Source: Candidatus Epulonipiscium sp.
Lineage (GTDB): Bacteria; Bacillota; Clostridia; Lachnospirales; Defluviitaleaceae
DNA length: 64,000 nt
Direction of reading: 5' to 3'
Assembly (NCBI GenBank): GCA_012519205.1
Contig: JAAYQR010000025.1
Location: 1-64,000 of the forward strand
The position numbers and the translations under genes were made by a program. Shown in pieces: positions 1-10,479 of this stretch (positions are counted from its first letter, which is position 1; every line of letters starts with the position of its first letter). The notes beneath the pieces were generated by a model. The model had not been told where the DNA came from. It made no database searches and saw only the letters and a list, made by a program, of their open reading frames with translations.

Positions 1-794
1 AATGGAATCATTGCAGTTAATAATCTTCCTGAAAATAAGGAAATTACCATAGAAGGTAAACTAGAAAGTATGACTTCCAACCGTTTTCCCTTTCCCGGAA
101 TAAGGATAATTAATAAAATATAAATAAAAGGTATAAATGCAATAGCACCCCTTGATACAGTCATAAGAAGTGCTGTTAAACTGATAAGCTGTAGGGCAGA
201 ATAAAGAGCTTTTAGGTGCTTTTTGTCTGAACATATACCAAGGGCTATTAGAATAAAAAACACAATTCCCATATATGCCCCAAAGCTATTAGAGTATTGT
301 AATACTCCCCGGACACGACCATATTCATCTATTACCCCTTTAAAACCTAAGGCATCACTTAAATTCTTTCCAAGGCCCGCATCAATTCCCAAAAAGGCTG
401 CTATGCTGCCACTTATACCCAATATGTTAAGCCACAAAAAAACGTCCTTTTTGGTTTTTGTAAAATCCGATAAAATCAAAAAAATTACCATATAACTTAA
501 ATATCTAAAGACATATGTTAATGCTCCATAACGACTTGCCGCCACCCCAAATACTAAAGGAAGAACATATACCACCGGGAGCAATAGTACAAAAATCATA
601 GTAAAACTATCTATCTTCAATTTTTCTTTTTTCAGGATTTTAAAATAAGACCACAAAATAAAAAGAGCAAAAATTCCTATTTGTATGGGTAATATTTCTT
701 TTTCAAAGAATAGTCCCCTAGGAAAGGGAAGTAAAAATAAAATTATTCCTAAACCTATATATAAAGCCCACCGTAGATACCCTTGTTGTTTCAT
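1..794 (-). CDS. O-antigen ligase-like polytopic membrane protein (C-terminus beyond window)
   Basis: This reading frame starts at the ATG at 794, preceded by a GAGGAG ribosome site, and stays open to the window edge, giving at least 264 residues without a stop. The translation is strongly hydrophobic, with several membrane segments. It contains GRVRGVLQYSNSFGAYMG at about residues 160-177 and TVSRGA near residue 210, which resemble the conserved region of the O-antigen ligase / Wzy / RfaL superfamily. Members transfer or polymerise glycan chains at the outer face of the membrane. In a Gram-positive host the substrate would be a wall polysaccharide or an S-layer glycan, which is inference. 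The gene lies downstream of the surface-protein locus on the same strand, but a terminator separates them. The C-terminus cannot be seen. Confidence 0.75.
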   Translation of the reverse strand, partial: MKQQGYLRWALYIGLGIILFLLPFPRGLFFEKEILPIQIGIFALFILWSYFKILKKEKLKIDSFTMIFVLLLPVVYVLPLVFGVAASRYGALTYVFRYLSYMVIFLILSDFTKTKKDVFLWLNILGISGSIAAFLGIDAGLGKNLSDALGFKGVIDEYGRVRGVLQYSNSFGAYMGIVFFILIALGICSDKKHLKALYSALQLISLTALLMTVSRGAIAFIPFIYILLIILIPGKGKRLEVILSSLPSMVISLFSGRLLTAMIP

Positions 795-861
795 TATTTG
801 TTATCTCCTCTATCTTTCTTGTATTTTAATGTATTATATCACATTACTCAATTTAAAATCA

Positions 862-930
862 AAAAAATAGTGCCTACCAGACCATACTTCCACACTTTTA
901 CAAATGTGGGCATGAGGTCTGATAGTCACT
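862..930 (-). terminator. Rho-independent terminator after the SLH protein gene
   Basis: Arms at 869-883 and 916-930 form a nearly complete 15-bp stem. On the minus strand the hairpin is followed by a run of seven T (complement of 861-867). A smaller inner stem, CCACA/TGTGG, lies near 890-909. It separates the surface operon from the ligase-like gene. Confidence 0.75.
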
Positions 931-940
931 ATAATAGGCC

Positions 941-2431
941 TTAATTAAAGTAGATTATATCTTCCCTATAACTCTTTTGAAGGTCTTTTTGTAGAAATTC
1001 TAAAAACCTATTAATAATTGCTGAGGCTTCGCCCCTTTTCATTTTATCCTGAGCATTTATATTGTTATTCTCATCCCCTCCTATGATGCCTATTTCTGAT
1101 GCCATATATATAGCATCCCTTGCCCAATTAGGAATCTTCCCATCATCAGAAAAGGAAGTCTTATATCCTGGGGTCGGTGCCATGGATTCAAAACCTAGGG
1201 TCCTCATTAGGATTGTTATTGCCTCCCCTTTTGTTATGGTTCCATTGGGATTAAATTTATAATCATCGGTTCCTGATATTATATTTCTATAATAGGCTTC
1301 TTTTACATATGGAAAGTTAAGATCTGATGATCTCACATCTAAAAAGATTACTTCTTCTACTTCCTTTTTATTTCTGCCACCTCTTTTTTTAGTTTCTTCC
1401 TCTTGTACCTTGATATCACAGGACTTTACAATTGCCTTTACAAAGTCAATCCTGCTCATGGCTGTATTGGGGCTAAAAAAGGTCTGGCTGCCATCAAATA
1501 CTCCAAGGGAGTAGAGTTTTTCAATATCTCTTTGTGCCCAATATCCACCTATATCCCTAAACTTAGGGACTGGTAATCTTTCCACCATCGGTAGCATGGA
1601 AGCTTGGAGAGTCATGGTGTTTTGAGTTCTTTTATATGAATCAAAGCCCTCATCTACTTTTTTGGGAAGATTATAGGTATATTTTGATACCATTTCTTGG
1701 GTAGTAGTTTTTATATATCCTCCATTAAATGTGGTCATACTTGCTTGATTTTGGGAATACTTTAAGACTTTCATGGTGCTATCGGATACTTGAACATTAA
1801 CTGTTCCTTCCCAAGATAAATTATTAACTTCTTCCCCCTCGCCAATCCTATCGATTGTATATACATAATCTAAGGATTGGGTTTCGGTATTTCCCCAAAA
1901 GTTCTTATAACCTACATTTTTTCCGGTCATCTTCACTTGGGCCGTACCTTCATTATTATTTATTGTATAATATTTAAATATCTCTATATTACCATCATAG
2001 AAGTCTATCGCTGGGCGGTTATCTATAATATCTGATTGAGAAAACTGAACATTCCCTGCTGTCAACCTATAATTATCTCCATCGATAGTTACCGTTTCCG
2101 TGTATCTTGTTACTTCCGTATTGGCAATTGTCTGCCCCTTATCATTATAAGGGGCATACTCTGTTTTAAGCGTTACACTCCTTGATAACCTACCAGGGAT
2201 ATTTCTATCCTCAGGGGTTAAAGTAAATGTGTATTTAGTTTCTTTTGATTCACCTTTTTCTTTTTCGTCTATTTTGACTATCCCTTTGAATACGATAGGT
2301 TCCCCTGATAGAAAAACAACTTCCTTGTATTCAATTTTATTATACACTCCCCCAGTAAATTCTATGGGGGTTGCCCACAGAATTTGGGTGAAAAATAAGG
2401 TAAATAGGATTGTTAGTGGTAATTTTTTCAT
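941..2431 (-). CDS. Exported protein with three C-terminal SLH domains
   Basis: This 496-residue protein has a signal peptide (about residues 1-20, ending ILWATP). A novel beta-rich N-terminal region spans about 22-285, followed by three S-layer homology repeats at about 290-340, 362-415 and 425-480. The repeats show the usual features, for example FRDIGGYWAQRDIEKLYSLG and the FSPNTAMSR and FNPNGTITKGE segments. SLH domains bind pyruvylated secondary wall polymers, so the protein should be anchored to the wall. It is the last gene of a four-gene run of exported proteins and may provide the anchor for the others, which is inference. A basic, charged insertion (TKKRGGRNKKEVEE) separates SLH1 and SLH2. 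The start has an AAGGAGG site seven bases upstream. The N-terminal part matches no family I recognise. Confidence 0.85.
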   Translation of the reverse strand: MKKLPLTILFTLFFTQILWATPIEFTGGVYNKIEYKEVVFLSGEPIVFKGIVKIDEKEKGESKETKYTFTLTPEDRNIPGRLSRSVTLKTEYAPYNDKGQTIANTEVTRYTETVTIDGDNYRLTAGNVQFSQSDIIDNRPAIDFYDGNIEIFKYYTINNNEGTAQVKMTGKNVGYKNFWGNTETQSLDYVYTIDRIGEGEEVNNLSWEGTVNVQVSDSTMKVLKYSQNQASMTTFNGGYIKTTTQEMVSKYTYNLPKKVDEGFDSYKRTQNTMTLQASMLPMVERLPVPKFRDIGGYWAQRDIEKLYSLGVFDGSQTFFSPNTAMSRIDFVKAIVKSCDIKVQEEETKKRGGRNKKEVEEVIFLDVRSSDLNFPYVKEAYYRNIISGTDDYKFNPNGTITKGEAITILMRTLGFESMAPTPGYKTSFSDDGKIPNWARDAIYMASEIGIIGGDENNNINAQDKMKRGEASAIINRFLEFLQKDLQKSYREDIIYFN

Positions 2432-2523
2432 GAGATCCTCCTTGTTGAATAATGGGGCGGTATGAAAACTGCCTCATACGTTTGAATGATATGTAGTCCC
2501 ATCCCTGTCTAGGGTTAAAAGAT

Positions 2524-4212
2524 TTATTTTACTATGATGATTTTGGCCTTAAAGTCATCCCTTATGATGTATAATCTATCGGCTTGTTTTAGCTCATCTG
2601 GTTCTATTATTTTGTTATTTTTGATGATTAGGGATTCCTCCAAGGTTAGGTAGAATGAATCTTTTCTTGCCATCCAATTATCTTTTCTTGGACTATAGTC
2701 AATGGCGTTAGATATATTTATTCTCCAGCCTGTCCATTTATGATCTTCTGGTGCACCTGCTGCTACCCCATTAGTGGTTCTTAATCTTAATAAGGAGTCC
2801 CTATTTTTTTGAACCATAAGGGCAACTATTCTATCTCCATCGGCATAAATATATACATATCTATCTTCTAAATCATTATCCCTTGCGTAATCACTATTTT
2901 CGTCTATGGCATAATCCCCTGCCTTAAACTCTTCTAAGGTCTTCATCTTCTTTTCATCTAAATCATATATTAAAGTATCATCATCATAGAATAGCTCCTT
3001 GGTGCCCCTAAATCCTTCCCAAGCATTATTGTTTAATAGGGCAAAATCTTTTAATAGGATACTATTACTTGGTAAGATACTATCTAATCTTCCTTCGTAT
3101 ATGTAGTCTTGACCAATATTCGAATTATTGATATCTTCGTTATAAACATATATCACATTGGCATTCATTTGATTCATTAAGTTCCCATCTCCTACAATAA
3201 AAGCATCCATCCCAGAATCTAGGGAATTAATATCTACCAATCGCCCGTTTTTTATTACTATAGTTCCATTATTAATACTTAAATTTCTATGCTTTACAGC
3301 TAGTTCGAGGGAATTGGAATACCAGTTTATTTCTCCTATTTTATCTAGGTAATTAAATTCGTTGTTTGCTTTAATTACCATGCTCTCTATTCTCTCGGTA
3401 CTGAAGAAATCTTTAATTACCAAATATGCAATGTTTTCTCTATAATGTTTAAGCTTAGAGGGGGTTATTTTTTGCCCCCCTATATAAATAGGTAAATTTT
3501 CCGAATAGGATATGGTTTTGGCGCTACTTAGATTTTGCCATTCTCCATTATTAAATACCTTTAATTCGGTCAGGGTTAATTTATTGTCTATTTCATGGGT
3601 TACCGATATCCTTCCTTTATACAATCCCTTTATCTCTATGGATTTCCCTTGCACTGCTATTATGCTAATTACGCTTGTATCCATTTCATCAAAATATAAT
3701 TTCACCCTATCCCCCACATAAAGGGTCTTAAAATCTGTCTTTAATCCGTCTTTTAAGAAAATGGTTCCCGGTCCCGTAAAGTAGCTTTCCACTCCCCCTA
3801 TATCCAAGGCTATGATTAGTTGATTTCTATCTATAGTCTTAATGGTCCCAACCCTTGTTTTACTACCTTCTTCTATATATCCTGCTTCTACTGTTGAATA
3901 TCCTTCCATATAATTTATTTTGCGGTTCCTGAGGGTTGCATAAACTTCCATTCCTACTCTAAAATCACTTAATTTAGCACTGAGGGTATCTATACTAAAT
4001 ATAGGATTTTCCCCAAAGGAAAGGGTATGAAGTGTCCCATCATATTCTTCTATAGACACCTCATTTTTACCTATTTCCGTAAGAAACCCTTCAATAAGAC
4101 CCTGACGATAGGGGGTTCTCTCATCGGCAAAAATGCCCGTGGTACTAGAAAACACTATAAATAATATTGTTACTATCATTAGTATTTTATCCAAGATACT
4201 ATTTCTCATCAT
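2524..4212 (-). CDS. Exported repeat protein of unknown function
   Basis: This 562-residue protein has a signal peptide (about 1-29, ending TGIFADE). The rest is built from short beta-rich units of about 60-80 residues that open with patterns such as GFLTEIGKNEVSIEEYDG, VGTIKTIDRNQLIIALDIGG and EGRLDSILPSNSILLKDF. These look like small OB- or DUF5666-like barrels, but I cannot assign a named family. There is no SLH, sortase or catalytic motif. The gene begins 10 nt after the stop of the giant TIG gene and ends 92 nt before the SLH gene, so it is almost certainly co-transcribed and probably acts at the cell surface with them. The start is one of two adjacent ATGs behind a GGGAGG ribosome site. 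Confidence 0.75.
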   Translation of the reverse strand: MMRNSILDKILMIVTILFIVFSSTTGIFADERTPYRQGLIEGFLTEIGKNEVSIEEYDGTLHTLSFGENPIFSIDTLSAKLSDFRVGMEVYATLRNRKINYMEGYSTVEAGYIEEGSKTRVGTIKTIDRNQLIIALDIGGVESYFTGPGTIFLKDGLKTDFKTLYVGDRVKLYFDEMDTSVISIIAVQGKSIEIKGLYKGRISVTHEIDNKLTLTELKVFNNGEWQNLSSAKTISYSENLPIYIGGQKITPSKLKHYRENIAYLVIKDFFSTERIESMVIKANNEFNYLDKIGEINWYSNSLELAVKHRNLSINNGTIVIKNGRLVDINSLDSGMDAFIVGDGNLMNQMNANVIYVYNEDINNSNIGQDYIYEGRLDSILPSNSILLKDFALLNNNAWEGFRGTKELFYDDDTLIYDLDEKKMKTLEEFKAGDYAIDENSDYARDNDLEDRYVYIYADGDRIVALMVQKNRDSLLRLRTTNGVAAGAPEDHKWTGWRINISNAIDYSPRKDNWMARKDSFYLTLEESLIIKNNKIIEPDELKQADRLYIIRDDFKAKIIIVK

Positions 4213-4222
4213 TCTGACCTCC

Positions 4223-7200
4223 CTATCTCTTGCTGCCTACTACCATATATCTTCCTAATCTATTGATATAGGTTCCGATTGCCATTTGTTCATTAGTTTC
4301 TACCTTTTTAAGTGATACCCATCTTCTACTAGATGCATCATATCTATTAAAGGAGGCAGTATTTAATCTCCTCATAGAAGCCATATTCCCATTATAATCA
4401 AGATTTAATAAAATATTGGCGTCTAGATGTTCCATTTTTTCGCTACTTTTTCCAATGTATTGAGTCGCCTCTAATACATATTCCGTAGAAAGAGCAGTCA
4501 TTCCGCTTTCTAAGTTCAGATTGCCCGTATTTGGAAACATTCTAAATCTTATTCCTGAATCTTTATTGTATCTATTTGCCAGCATCTTTTCAGTTTTAAA
4601 TGCCTTGGGATTGATGACTAAAACAAAGTCTCTTCCGATAATTGTAATATTCTTAGAGTAATAAGAAGTTACTACCTCAGAGGCCATACGAATATCTACT
4701 TGGGTAGCTCCCGATAGGGGGCCTCTTATTAAGTCTATAGTCAATTCCGTATTATAATCCTCTCTTCCAAGGGTTATCTCAGCCCAATTCCCATTTTTTC
4801 TAATTATGGTCTTTTCGTTAAGTTCACCATCTATGTCAGGATTGCCTGTTACTGAACCGGTTCTAACCATATTACTTTCTTTAGATGCTTTAGATATATT
4901 AAATTCCCCAAGGGCTTTAACAATAAATTTGTATCTCGTTCTAGGCTCTAAATCCTCATAAATAAAGCTATTTAGCTTTGTGGTTCCTATCATTTCCATA
5001 TTCCTATTATCTATAACTGCATATATTTCATACTCTATGACATCGGGAACAGAATCCCATACTATTTTGATATATCTATCATAGACTAAGTCAGCCCTGA
5101 CCCCTCCCGGAGCACTAACTTCTGGCAGGGAATAGGAAAGAGCATAAATACTACTTGCCCCCCCATCGGAATTTATAATGATGACTCCTAAACTGTCTTT
5201 ATTACCTTCTGGAGTGATTACCCTAAGAGTTTCTTCATCAATAAATTCTACCTCTTTAGCTTCTATTCCCGACTCTAAGGTATAGGCTTCTCCATCAATA
5301 TAAAACACGTTTGTCCCTTGGGTATTTCCCTCTATCTTTCTAATAACAGGATTAAAGTATACCCGAGCTCCTGCCTTAAAGCCATAACCTTTTAGTTTAA
5401 CCTCCTGTCCTCCTTCAACAGATATAACTTTAATCTCATTTAATTCATTTAAATCCATTACCTTTACAATCTTTGGGTTACTTATAAATGTAAATTTATT
5501 TGGGAGAATAACAACAGTTCCATCGGGATTTTGTATTTTTACTTCTACTTCTCCTGGTTCATGGGCAGGAGTGGTAGCATAAATATATTTCCCGTCCATT
5601 GACACACTTATATTTGACGCGGGAACTTCCCCAAAGTATACCCTAAGTTTTTCATTAAATCCTGCCATCGTATCTCTAAAATCTTTTCCTTCAATGGTTA
5701 CTTTTGTTCCTCCACTAGAAGGTCCTTTATTTGGAGTGATGCTACTGCCACTAGGATTGCTTTCTCCTTTTGTAAATATTATATAAATAGGCAGCTGCCC
5801 AGCTATTTTGTCAGAAGATGCACTAGCTCCATCTTCATTTAAAACAACCAATCGATAGTACTTTCCTATTGCACCTTCGGGGACCGCAGGCATATCAAAG
5901 GTTAATCGGGTAGGAATACCTTCAAAATTTATCCTATTGGATGGTATATCCAGTATATTTCCGATGGATATAACAGCATTTTCTCTAAAATCACTCCCTA
6001 ATATCCTTATAGTATTTCCACCCTTGTGATTTACCCTTATTATTCTAGCCGTAATTTCTTTTCCATTTAGATTAATAACCTCTGACGTGGGAGAAATATT
6101 TTGACTGGTAATATCAGTAATCGTAGGTTTACTAGCAGGATTTAAATATTCAAAAGTTGAAGTTCCTATTCCCCCATCTGGATTGATTACCCTTATGGGA
6201 ACTCTTCCTACTGTATGATAAAAAGGTGTGGTTACGGTTATTTCCCCACTTGAAATATAACTTGTTGCTGGGGCAAAACCCCTTTCTACTATAAATCTTC
6301 TATCCACTACTGAAAACTTAATAAGCTCGCTGTAGGGGTATTGCCTTCCCTCATTGTCAACTAATAACTTAGTATTAATAAAAGATTCTTCATCGTTAAA
6401 GTTAGTGAAGGTATTAAAATATAAGATATCTTCATGTTTTAATCTAATAGTTATTGATGGACTCGGATTGGTATGGGCATTATACACTGCATTGTATACT
6501 GCTGTGAAATCCTTTTCAAGAGATACCTGAGCATTTCCTGCATTGATAAGCCCTGAATTCGGTTTATCTCTATCGATACTTTTATTTGTATTATCTCCAA
6601 ACTGTACCAATACAGTTGTTAGATTCTTCTTTTTATCTACTGAATCATTATACACTTTAACATTTGATTCCCGAAAATCAGAACCATATATGGTTACCCC
6701 TGTCCTCCCTGCCTTATTTCCCGCATTGGGGGATACCTTTGTAATAATAGGTTTCGAACCCTCATATGTATAATTTACTGAATTCGACCTTCCTGAATCA
6801 TTATTCTCGATAAATACTTGCGCTGTTCCCGCCGTCGCTTTAGGTGTAAGAACTTTGATATATGTACTGTTAAATTCTACAATCCTAGCCTTTTGCATCC
6901 CAAAATATACCTTAGGAAGAAGGGGTGACTCATAGTAGTAGTTATATCCACTAATTGGGGGATCAAGTTTTACCTTGCTCTTTTCTATATCAAACTTATC
7001 GTCATAAATACCGTTTTTGTTCAAGTCTGTATAAGGTTCATCTTTGTCCCTAACTTGGTTTCTATTATAATCTTCAAAGGGTTCAAAATCCCTAAAATCA
7101 CTTCCAGTAATCTCCACTATAGCTCCCCCTGCTGCTGTCCCTGATGCCGGGACTATCTTTTGAATTCTAGGGTTACTACTGGGCACTACATAAGTATAGG

Positions 7201-10200
7201 CATTTTCCATGGAATCATTACCCCCATCAGGATTAATAATAACCACCGGAACCGTCCATCGTCCCACTCCTTTATCTTTCATTAAATCTCCGTTGTATGG
7301 CGGTACGACAACAGTCATACTACTTCCTGATGTCGCAACATTTATATTATTAGGGGATACCTCTACACCATTTATGAATACTTTTATTTTTTCATATCCA
7401 GTATCTATAAAATCTTTCCCAGTGATGGTAATGATATTATTCCCATAAACACTTCCTTCTTCAGGCTCGATTTTTGTAATAGCCGGTCTGCTTAAAGGCT
7501 GTTTATAGTAATAAAAGCCCTGTTCGTCTTTTCTAGTATCTTTCTTTGTATCCGGATTTTGAACTGTTACGTCATACCATCCATCTGACGGTAAAACTGG
7601 AACTGTAAAATAGATGGTATTTTTATCTATTACCTTTACCCTATCCCCTGTTACTATACCTTCTTTTTCTTCATAGGGGGTTACGATTTCTAATTCTAGG
7701 GGTGGGGTCTGTCCTATCATTACCTTATTGTCCAAAATGGTTAGATCAAATAATCCCCCTCCTAACTTATCTGCTTTAAGCTTAGTCTTTGTTTCATCTA
7801 ATTTAACCGTATAATCATTTCCAATACCATCAGAAATAATCGGAACACCGGATGAATCTACATCAATTGTATAAAGTCGTTCTCCTGCCCTTAGTAAAAT
7901 ACTATGGTAATAATTTGCTACATTCAAAGTTCCATTTTGTATCGTAAATAAATTTTGTTTAGGAGAAAAAGTTCTTAGTTCAATCTCCCTAGTGGAAGTA
8001 TTTATGTTATAGGAGTTTATTTCTTTACCTTCTAACAGTATTCTTGTCCCTATTAGACGGTAAATCCCATCTACCCCCCCCGTAGGATCGGGTTTTAAAA
8101 AGTTTTCCCCTTTAACCACAACTAATGTACCTGTATTTCCCTTCCTTGGCTCAATTGATGTAATCTTGGGATCTGTAAAGGTCTTTACATATATGAAGGG
8201 ATAAATATCCATACCTCCTTCAATATTCATGACTTGAAGCTGCGTCTGACCTTCTCTGCCTTTAGGTGCCTTAAAGGTAATAGTCTTACCATCTGCTTCC
8301 CTTCTAATAGGCTTTACTTCCGCCCCATCTATGAAAATCTTAACCCCATCGGTAAAATTACTACCGGTAACTATGATATCTTCTCCTCCATCGACAGATA
8401 CCACGTTTGGATTTACATTTTGAATAATAGGATTTTTGGAGGTGTCAGGATTTACAAATTCAATATAGTCAAGAATCTGTGTATCAAGTCCTGTTTCCTT
8501 AGAATTTCTCATGGGGTTGGTTAGCCTAATATATGCCTTTCCTAGAGCCACACCTGTTGCAGGGGTTCCCTCTTCTAATTTTATTAATATTTTTGTCCCT
8601 ATTTCACTTCCACTAGAACCATCCAATTCTCTTCCTGTAGAATCAAACACCTTTAAAATCACATCATTCCTTCCATTAAGACTTTTATTAGGGTCATTAA
8701 AGTCTTCACTAGGATTGTTCTTATCGATTCTAAGATTTGGACCCAGTTCTACTATAGGATATCTGACTACTTCCCTTCCATCTGCATTAGTATATTTATG
8801 GATCATGAAGTTTTTACCATACACCGCCATATACCTATCACTAGGAATCTGGAGGGCTCCATTATTATTAGTAACCTGGATTTGTTTTGGAACAGCATCA
8901 GTGATTTCGGGTTTTACCTTACTAAGTATAAATGTATATCCATTTATTTTTACGGCTCTTTCCTTAATAGTTATGGTATTACCATCTTCTTTTGTTAATA
9001 CGGTTTCCGTTTCTATTACAACATCCTTTACAGGATTCGTATCTGCATCTGTGATTTGTGGTGCCCTGACAGTTATTTTATCTAAATCGTTATTAAAGGA
9101 TACATCATATTCACTGCCTCTTTTAATAAAATTTGCTTTATTCCCTATTATAACCCGTATGGTCCTTTCCGCCTTTTTTATCTTTATCCCAGAAGGTCCA
9201 TAGGTTCCATGACCATATTCTACTTTTAAGGCATCGGGGGTGGAATTTTGATTTACCACCATGGTTGATTCCGCAGAAGGGGCGAATTCGGATACATTTA
9301 AGCTTCCTATAAACTGTCCAGAAATTGTTACCAATTCTCCTGTATCTGCACCTCTATTTGGCTGCACATCTATGATAATTGCTTTATTCCTTCCATCAAT
9401 AATAGTAAATTTATCAGTAATTATCGTTTCCCCTGTTACTTCTTGCATTGGATCTTTTCCTTGGGATATTTTATTTGTTAAAACTACATAATATTCACCC
9501 ACAGGAAGATTAGGTACCTGGGTTGTTAAAAAGTCATTTTCCTCTGCAAGGGATTTTGCTTTATATACTGTGTTTAATCCTTTATTTGTATTACTGTAAG
9601 GGTCCGTACCGTCTAAATTCTTTAAAAAGAAAACATCATATTCATCTAATTTATTCGCTGTAAAATAGACAGTATCCCTAGGTTCTCCCCTATTAGGAAA
9701 CATTTCAAGGGTCCCCTCAATGGCTAAATCTTTTGTGAATCTAAACTGATCTAGGTATGTATAGTTAATTTGTACCTCTACATCATTGCTTTTACCGTTA
9801 TTAAAGTTAACATTTTTATTGGTAAATTTGCTTTTAAATATTAGCTCTTGAAGACCCAATTCACCGCTGGGCTTTTCTACTTTTAATACAGTTTTATCCT
9901 CTGATAGGGTATGGGAAAGACTTTTAATAGACTTATAGTTATTTTCCCTCCCAAATAAAGCATCTATATTAAGCTCTGAATTCCCAAGATTTGAAAGTCC
10001 TGTCCCTTTGATCTCTAAATCATCAGTACCAATTTTTACATTTCTCCTAACTTCCGTAAGGGTTGGCATATTTGCTTCATTAATCGGGATTCTAATACCT
10101 TCGATTGAAATAAATTCTCCTAATTGATTTTGGTTAATACGAAATTGTAATTCTCCTTCGGAATTTATCTCCCTATTTCCCAATGTCACAATCCCGCCTT

Positions 10201-10423
10201 TATAGGTTACAATTCCTACATTGGCATCTTTTAAACTCGTTCCCGTAATAGTTATATACATATTTTCGATAATACGGTTTCTATCATATGTTTTACCGAT
10301 GGTTACACTTGTAACAGTAAACCTCGTCTGATCAAAAGCATATACGAATTGCTCAGGCAAAAGACTAATCCCCATAATTAAAATCATAAACCATGATAAA
10401 CAAAACTTAATTCCTTTATGCAT
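4223..10423 (-). CDS. Giant exported IPT/TIG-repeat surface protein with one fibronectin type III domain
   Basis: This 2066-residue protein has a signal peptide (about 1-29). At least eight immunoglobulin-like TIG/IPT domains open with signatures of the form P-x-I-x-x-(I/V)-x-P-x-x-G and continue with (I/V)TGxxF. Their starts are near residues 661, 751, 978, 1086, 1224, 1433, 1559 and 1649. The domain at 1086 carries an Asp/Asn-rich insert (about 1118-1143) that resembles paired calcium-binding loops. A fibronectin type III domain lies at about 1769-1851, followed by a 200-residue C-terminal domain ending RYDASSRRWVSL...GRYMVVGSKR. That tail resembles the end of the neighbouring 808-aa protein. 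There is no SLH, LPXTG or catalytic motif. Such repeats usually form elongated surface fibres or adhesins, and wall attachment would need a partner such as the SLH protein two genes downstream. It matches TIG proteins only at family level. Confidence 0.85.
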   Translation of the reverse strand: MHKGIKFCLSWFMILIMGISLLPEQFVYAFDQTRFTVTSVTIGKTYDRNRIIENMYITITGTSLKDANVGIVTYKGGIVTLGNREINSEGELQFRINQNQLGEFISIEGIRIPINEANMPTLTEVRRNVKIGTDDLEIKGTGLSNLGNSELNIDALFGRENNYKSIKSLSHTLSEDKTVLKVEKPSGELGLQELIFKSKFTNKNVNFNNGKSNDVEVQINYTYLDQFRFTKDLAIEGTLEMFPNRGEPRDTVYFTANKLDEYDVFFLKNLDGTDPYSNTNKGLNTVYKAKSLAEENDFLTTQVPNLPVGEYYVVLTNKISQGKDPMQEVTGETIITDKFTIIDGRNKAIIIDVQPNRGADTGELVTISGQFIGSLNVSEFAPSAESTMVVNQNSTPDALKVEYGHGTYGPSGIKIKKAERTIRVIIGNKANFIKRGSEYDVSFNNDLDKITVRAPQITDADTNPVKDVVIETETVLTKEDGNTITIKERAVKINGYTFILSKVKPEITDAVPKQIQVTNNNGALQIPSDRYMAVYGKNFMIHKYTNADGREVVRYPIVELGPNLRIDKNNPSEDFNDPNKSLNGRNDVILKVFDSTGRELDGSSGSEIGTKILIKLEEGTPATGVALGKAYIRLTNPMRNSKETGLDTQILDYIEFVNPDTSKNPIIQNVNPNVVSVDGGEDIIVTGSNFTDGVKIFIDGAEVKPIRREADGKTITFKAPKGREGQTQLQVMNIEGGMDIYPFIYVKTFTDPKITSIEPRKGNTGTLVVVKGENFLKPDPTGGVDGIYRLIGTRILLEGKEINSYNINTSTREIELRTFSPKQNLFTIQNGTLNVANYYHSILLRAGERLYTIDVDSSGVPIISDGIGNDYTVKLDETKTKLKADKLGGGLFDLTILDNKVMIGQTPPLELEIVTPYEEKEGIVTGDRVKVIDKNTIYFTVPVLPSDGWYDVTVQNPDTKKDTRKDEQGFYYYKQPLSRPAITKIEPEEGSVYGNNIITITGKDFIDTGYEKIKVFINGVEVSPNNINVATSGSSMTVVVPPYNGDLMKDKGVGRWTVPVVIINPDGGNDSMENAYTYVVPSSNPRIQKIVPASGTAAGGAIVEITGSDFRDFEPFEDYNRNQVRDKDEPYTDLNKNGIYDDKFDIEKSKVKLDPPISGYNYYYESPLLPKVYFGMQKARIVEFNSTYIKVLTPKATAGTAQVFIENNDSGRSNSVNYTYEGSKPIITKVSPNAGNKAGRTGVTIYGSDFRESNVKVYNDSVDKKKNLTTVLVQFGDNTNKSIDRDKPNSGLINAGNAQVSLEKDFTAVYNAVYNAHTNPSPSITIRLKHEDILYFNTFTNFNDEESFINTKLLVDNEGRQYPYSELIKFSVVDRRFIVERGFAPATSYISSGEITVTTPFYHTVGRVPIRVINPDGGIGTSTFEYLNPASKPTITDITSQNISPTSEVINLNGKEITARIIRVNHKGGNTIRILGSDFRENAVISIGNILDIPSNRINFEGIPTRLTFDMPAVPEGAIGKYYRLVVLNEDGASASSDKIAGQLPIYIIFTKGESNPSGSSITPNKGPSSGGTKVTIEGKDFRDTMAGFNEKLRVYFGEVPASNISVSMDGKYIYATTPAHEPGEVEVKIQNPDGTVVILPNKFTFISNPKIVKVMDLNELNEIKVISVEGGQEVKLKGYGFKAGARVYFNPVIRKIEGNTQGTNVFYIDGEAYTLESGIEAKEVEFIDEETLRVITPEGNKDSLGVIIINSDGGASSIYALSYSLPEVSAPGGVRADLVYDRYIKIVWDSVPDVIEYEIYAVIDNRNMEMIGTTKLNSFIYEDLEPRTRYKFIVKALGEFNISKASKESNMVRTGSVTGNPDIDGELNEKTIIRKNGNWAEITLGREDYNTELTIDLIRGPLSGATQVDIRMASEVVTSYYSKNITIIGRDFVLVINPKAFKTEKMLANRYNKDSGIRFRMFPNTGNLNLESGMTALSTEYVLEATQYIGKSSEKMEHLDANILLNLDYNGNMASMRRLNTASFNRYDASSRRWVSLKKVETNEQMAIGTYINRLGRYMVVGSKR

Positions 10424-10479
10424 ATATTCATCCCCCGTCTAATAAGTGAAGTACCTGTCACCGCAGTTATTAAATCTTG

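Noticed and set aside
223-870. Two short plus-strand frames near the left edge
   Set aside because: The minus strand here is one continuous O-antigen-ligase-like frame with a ribosome site; the plus frames are its shadow or run into the terminator.
8511-9203. A 230-codon open frame on the plus strand
   Set aside because: It lies entirely antisense to the giant TIG gene, has no ribosome site or family features, and is a by-product of that gene's codon use.
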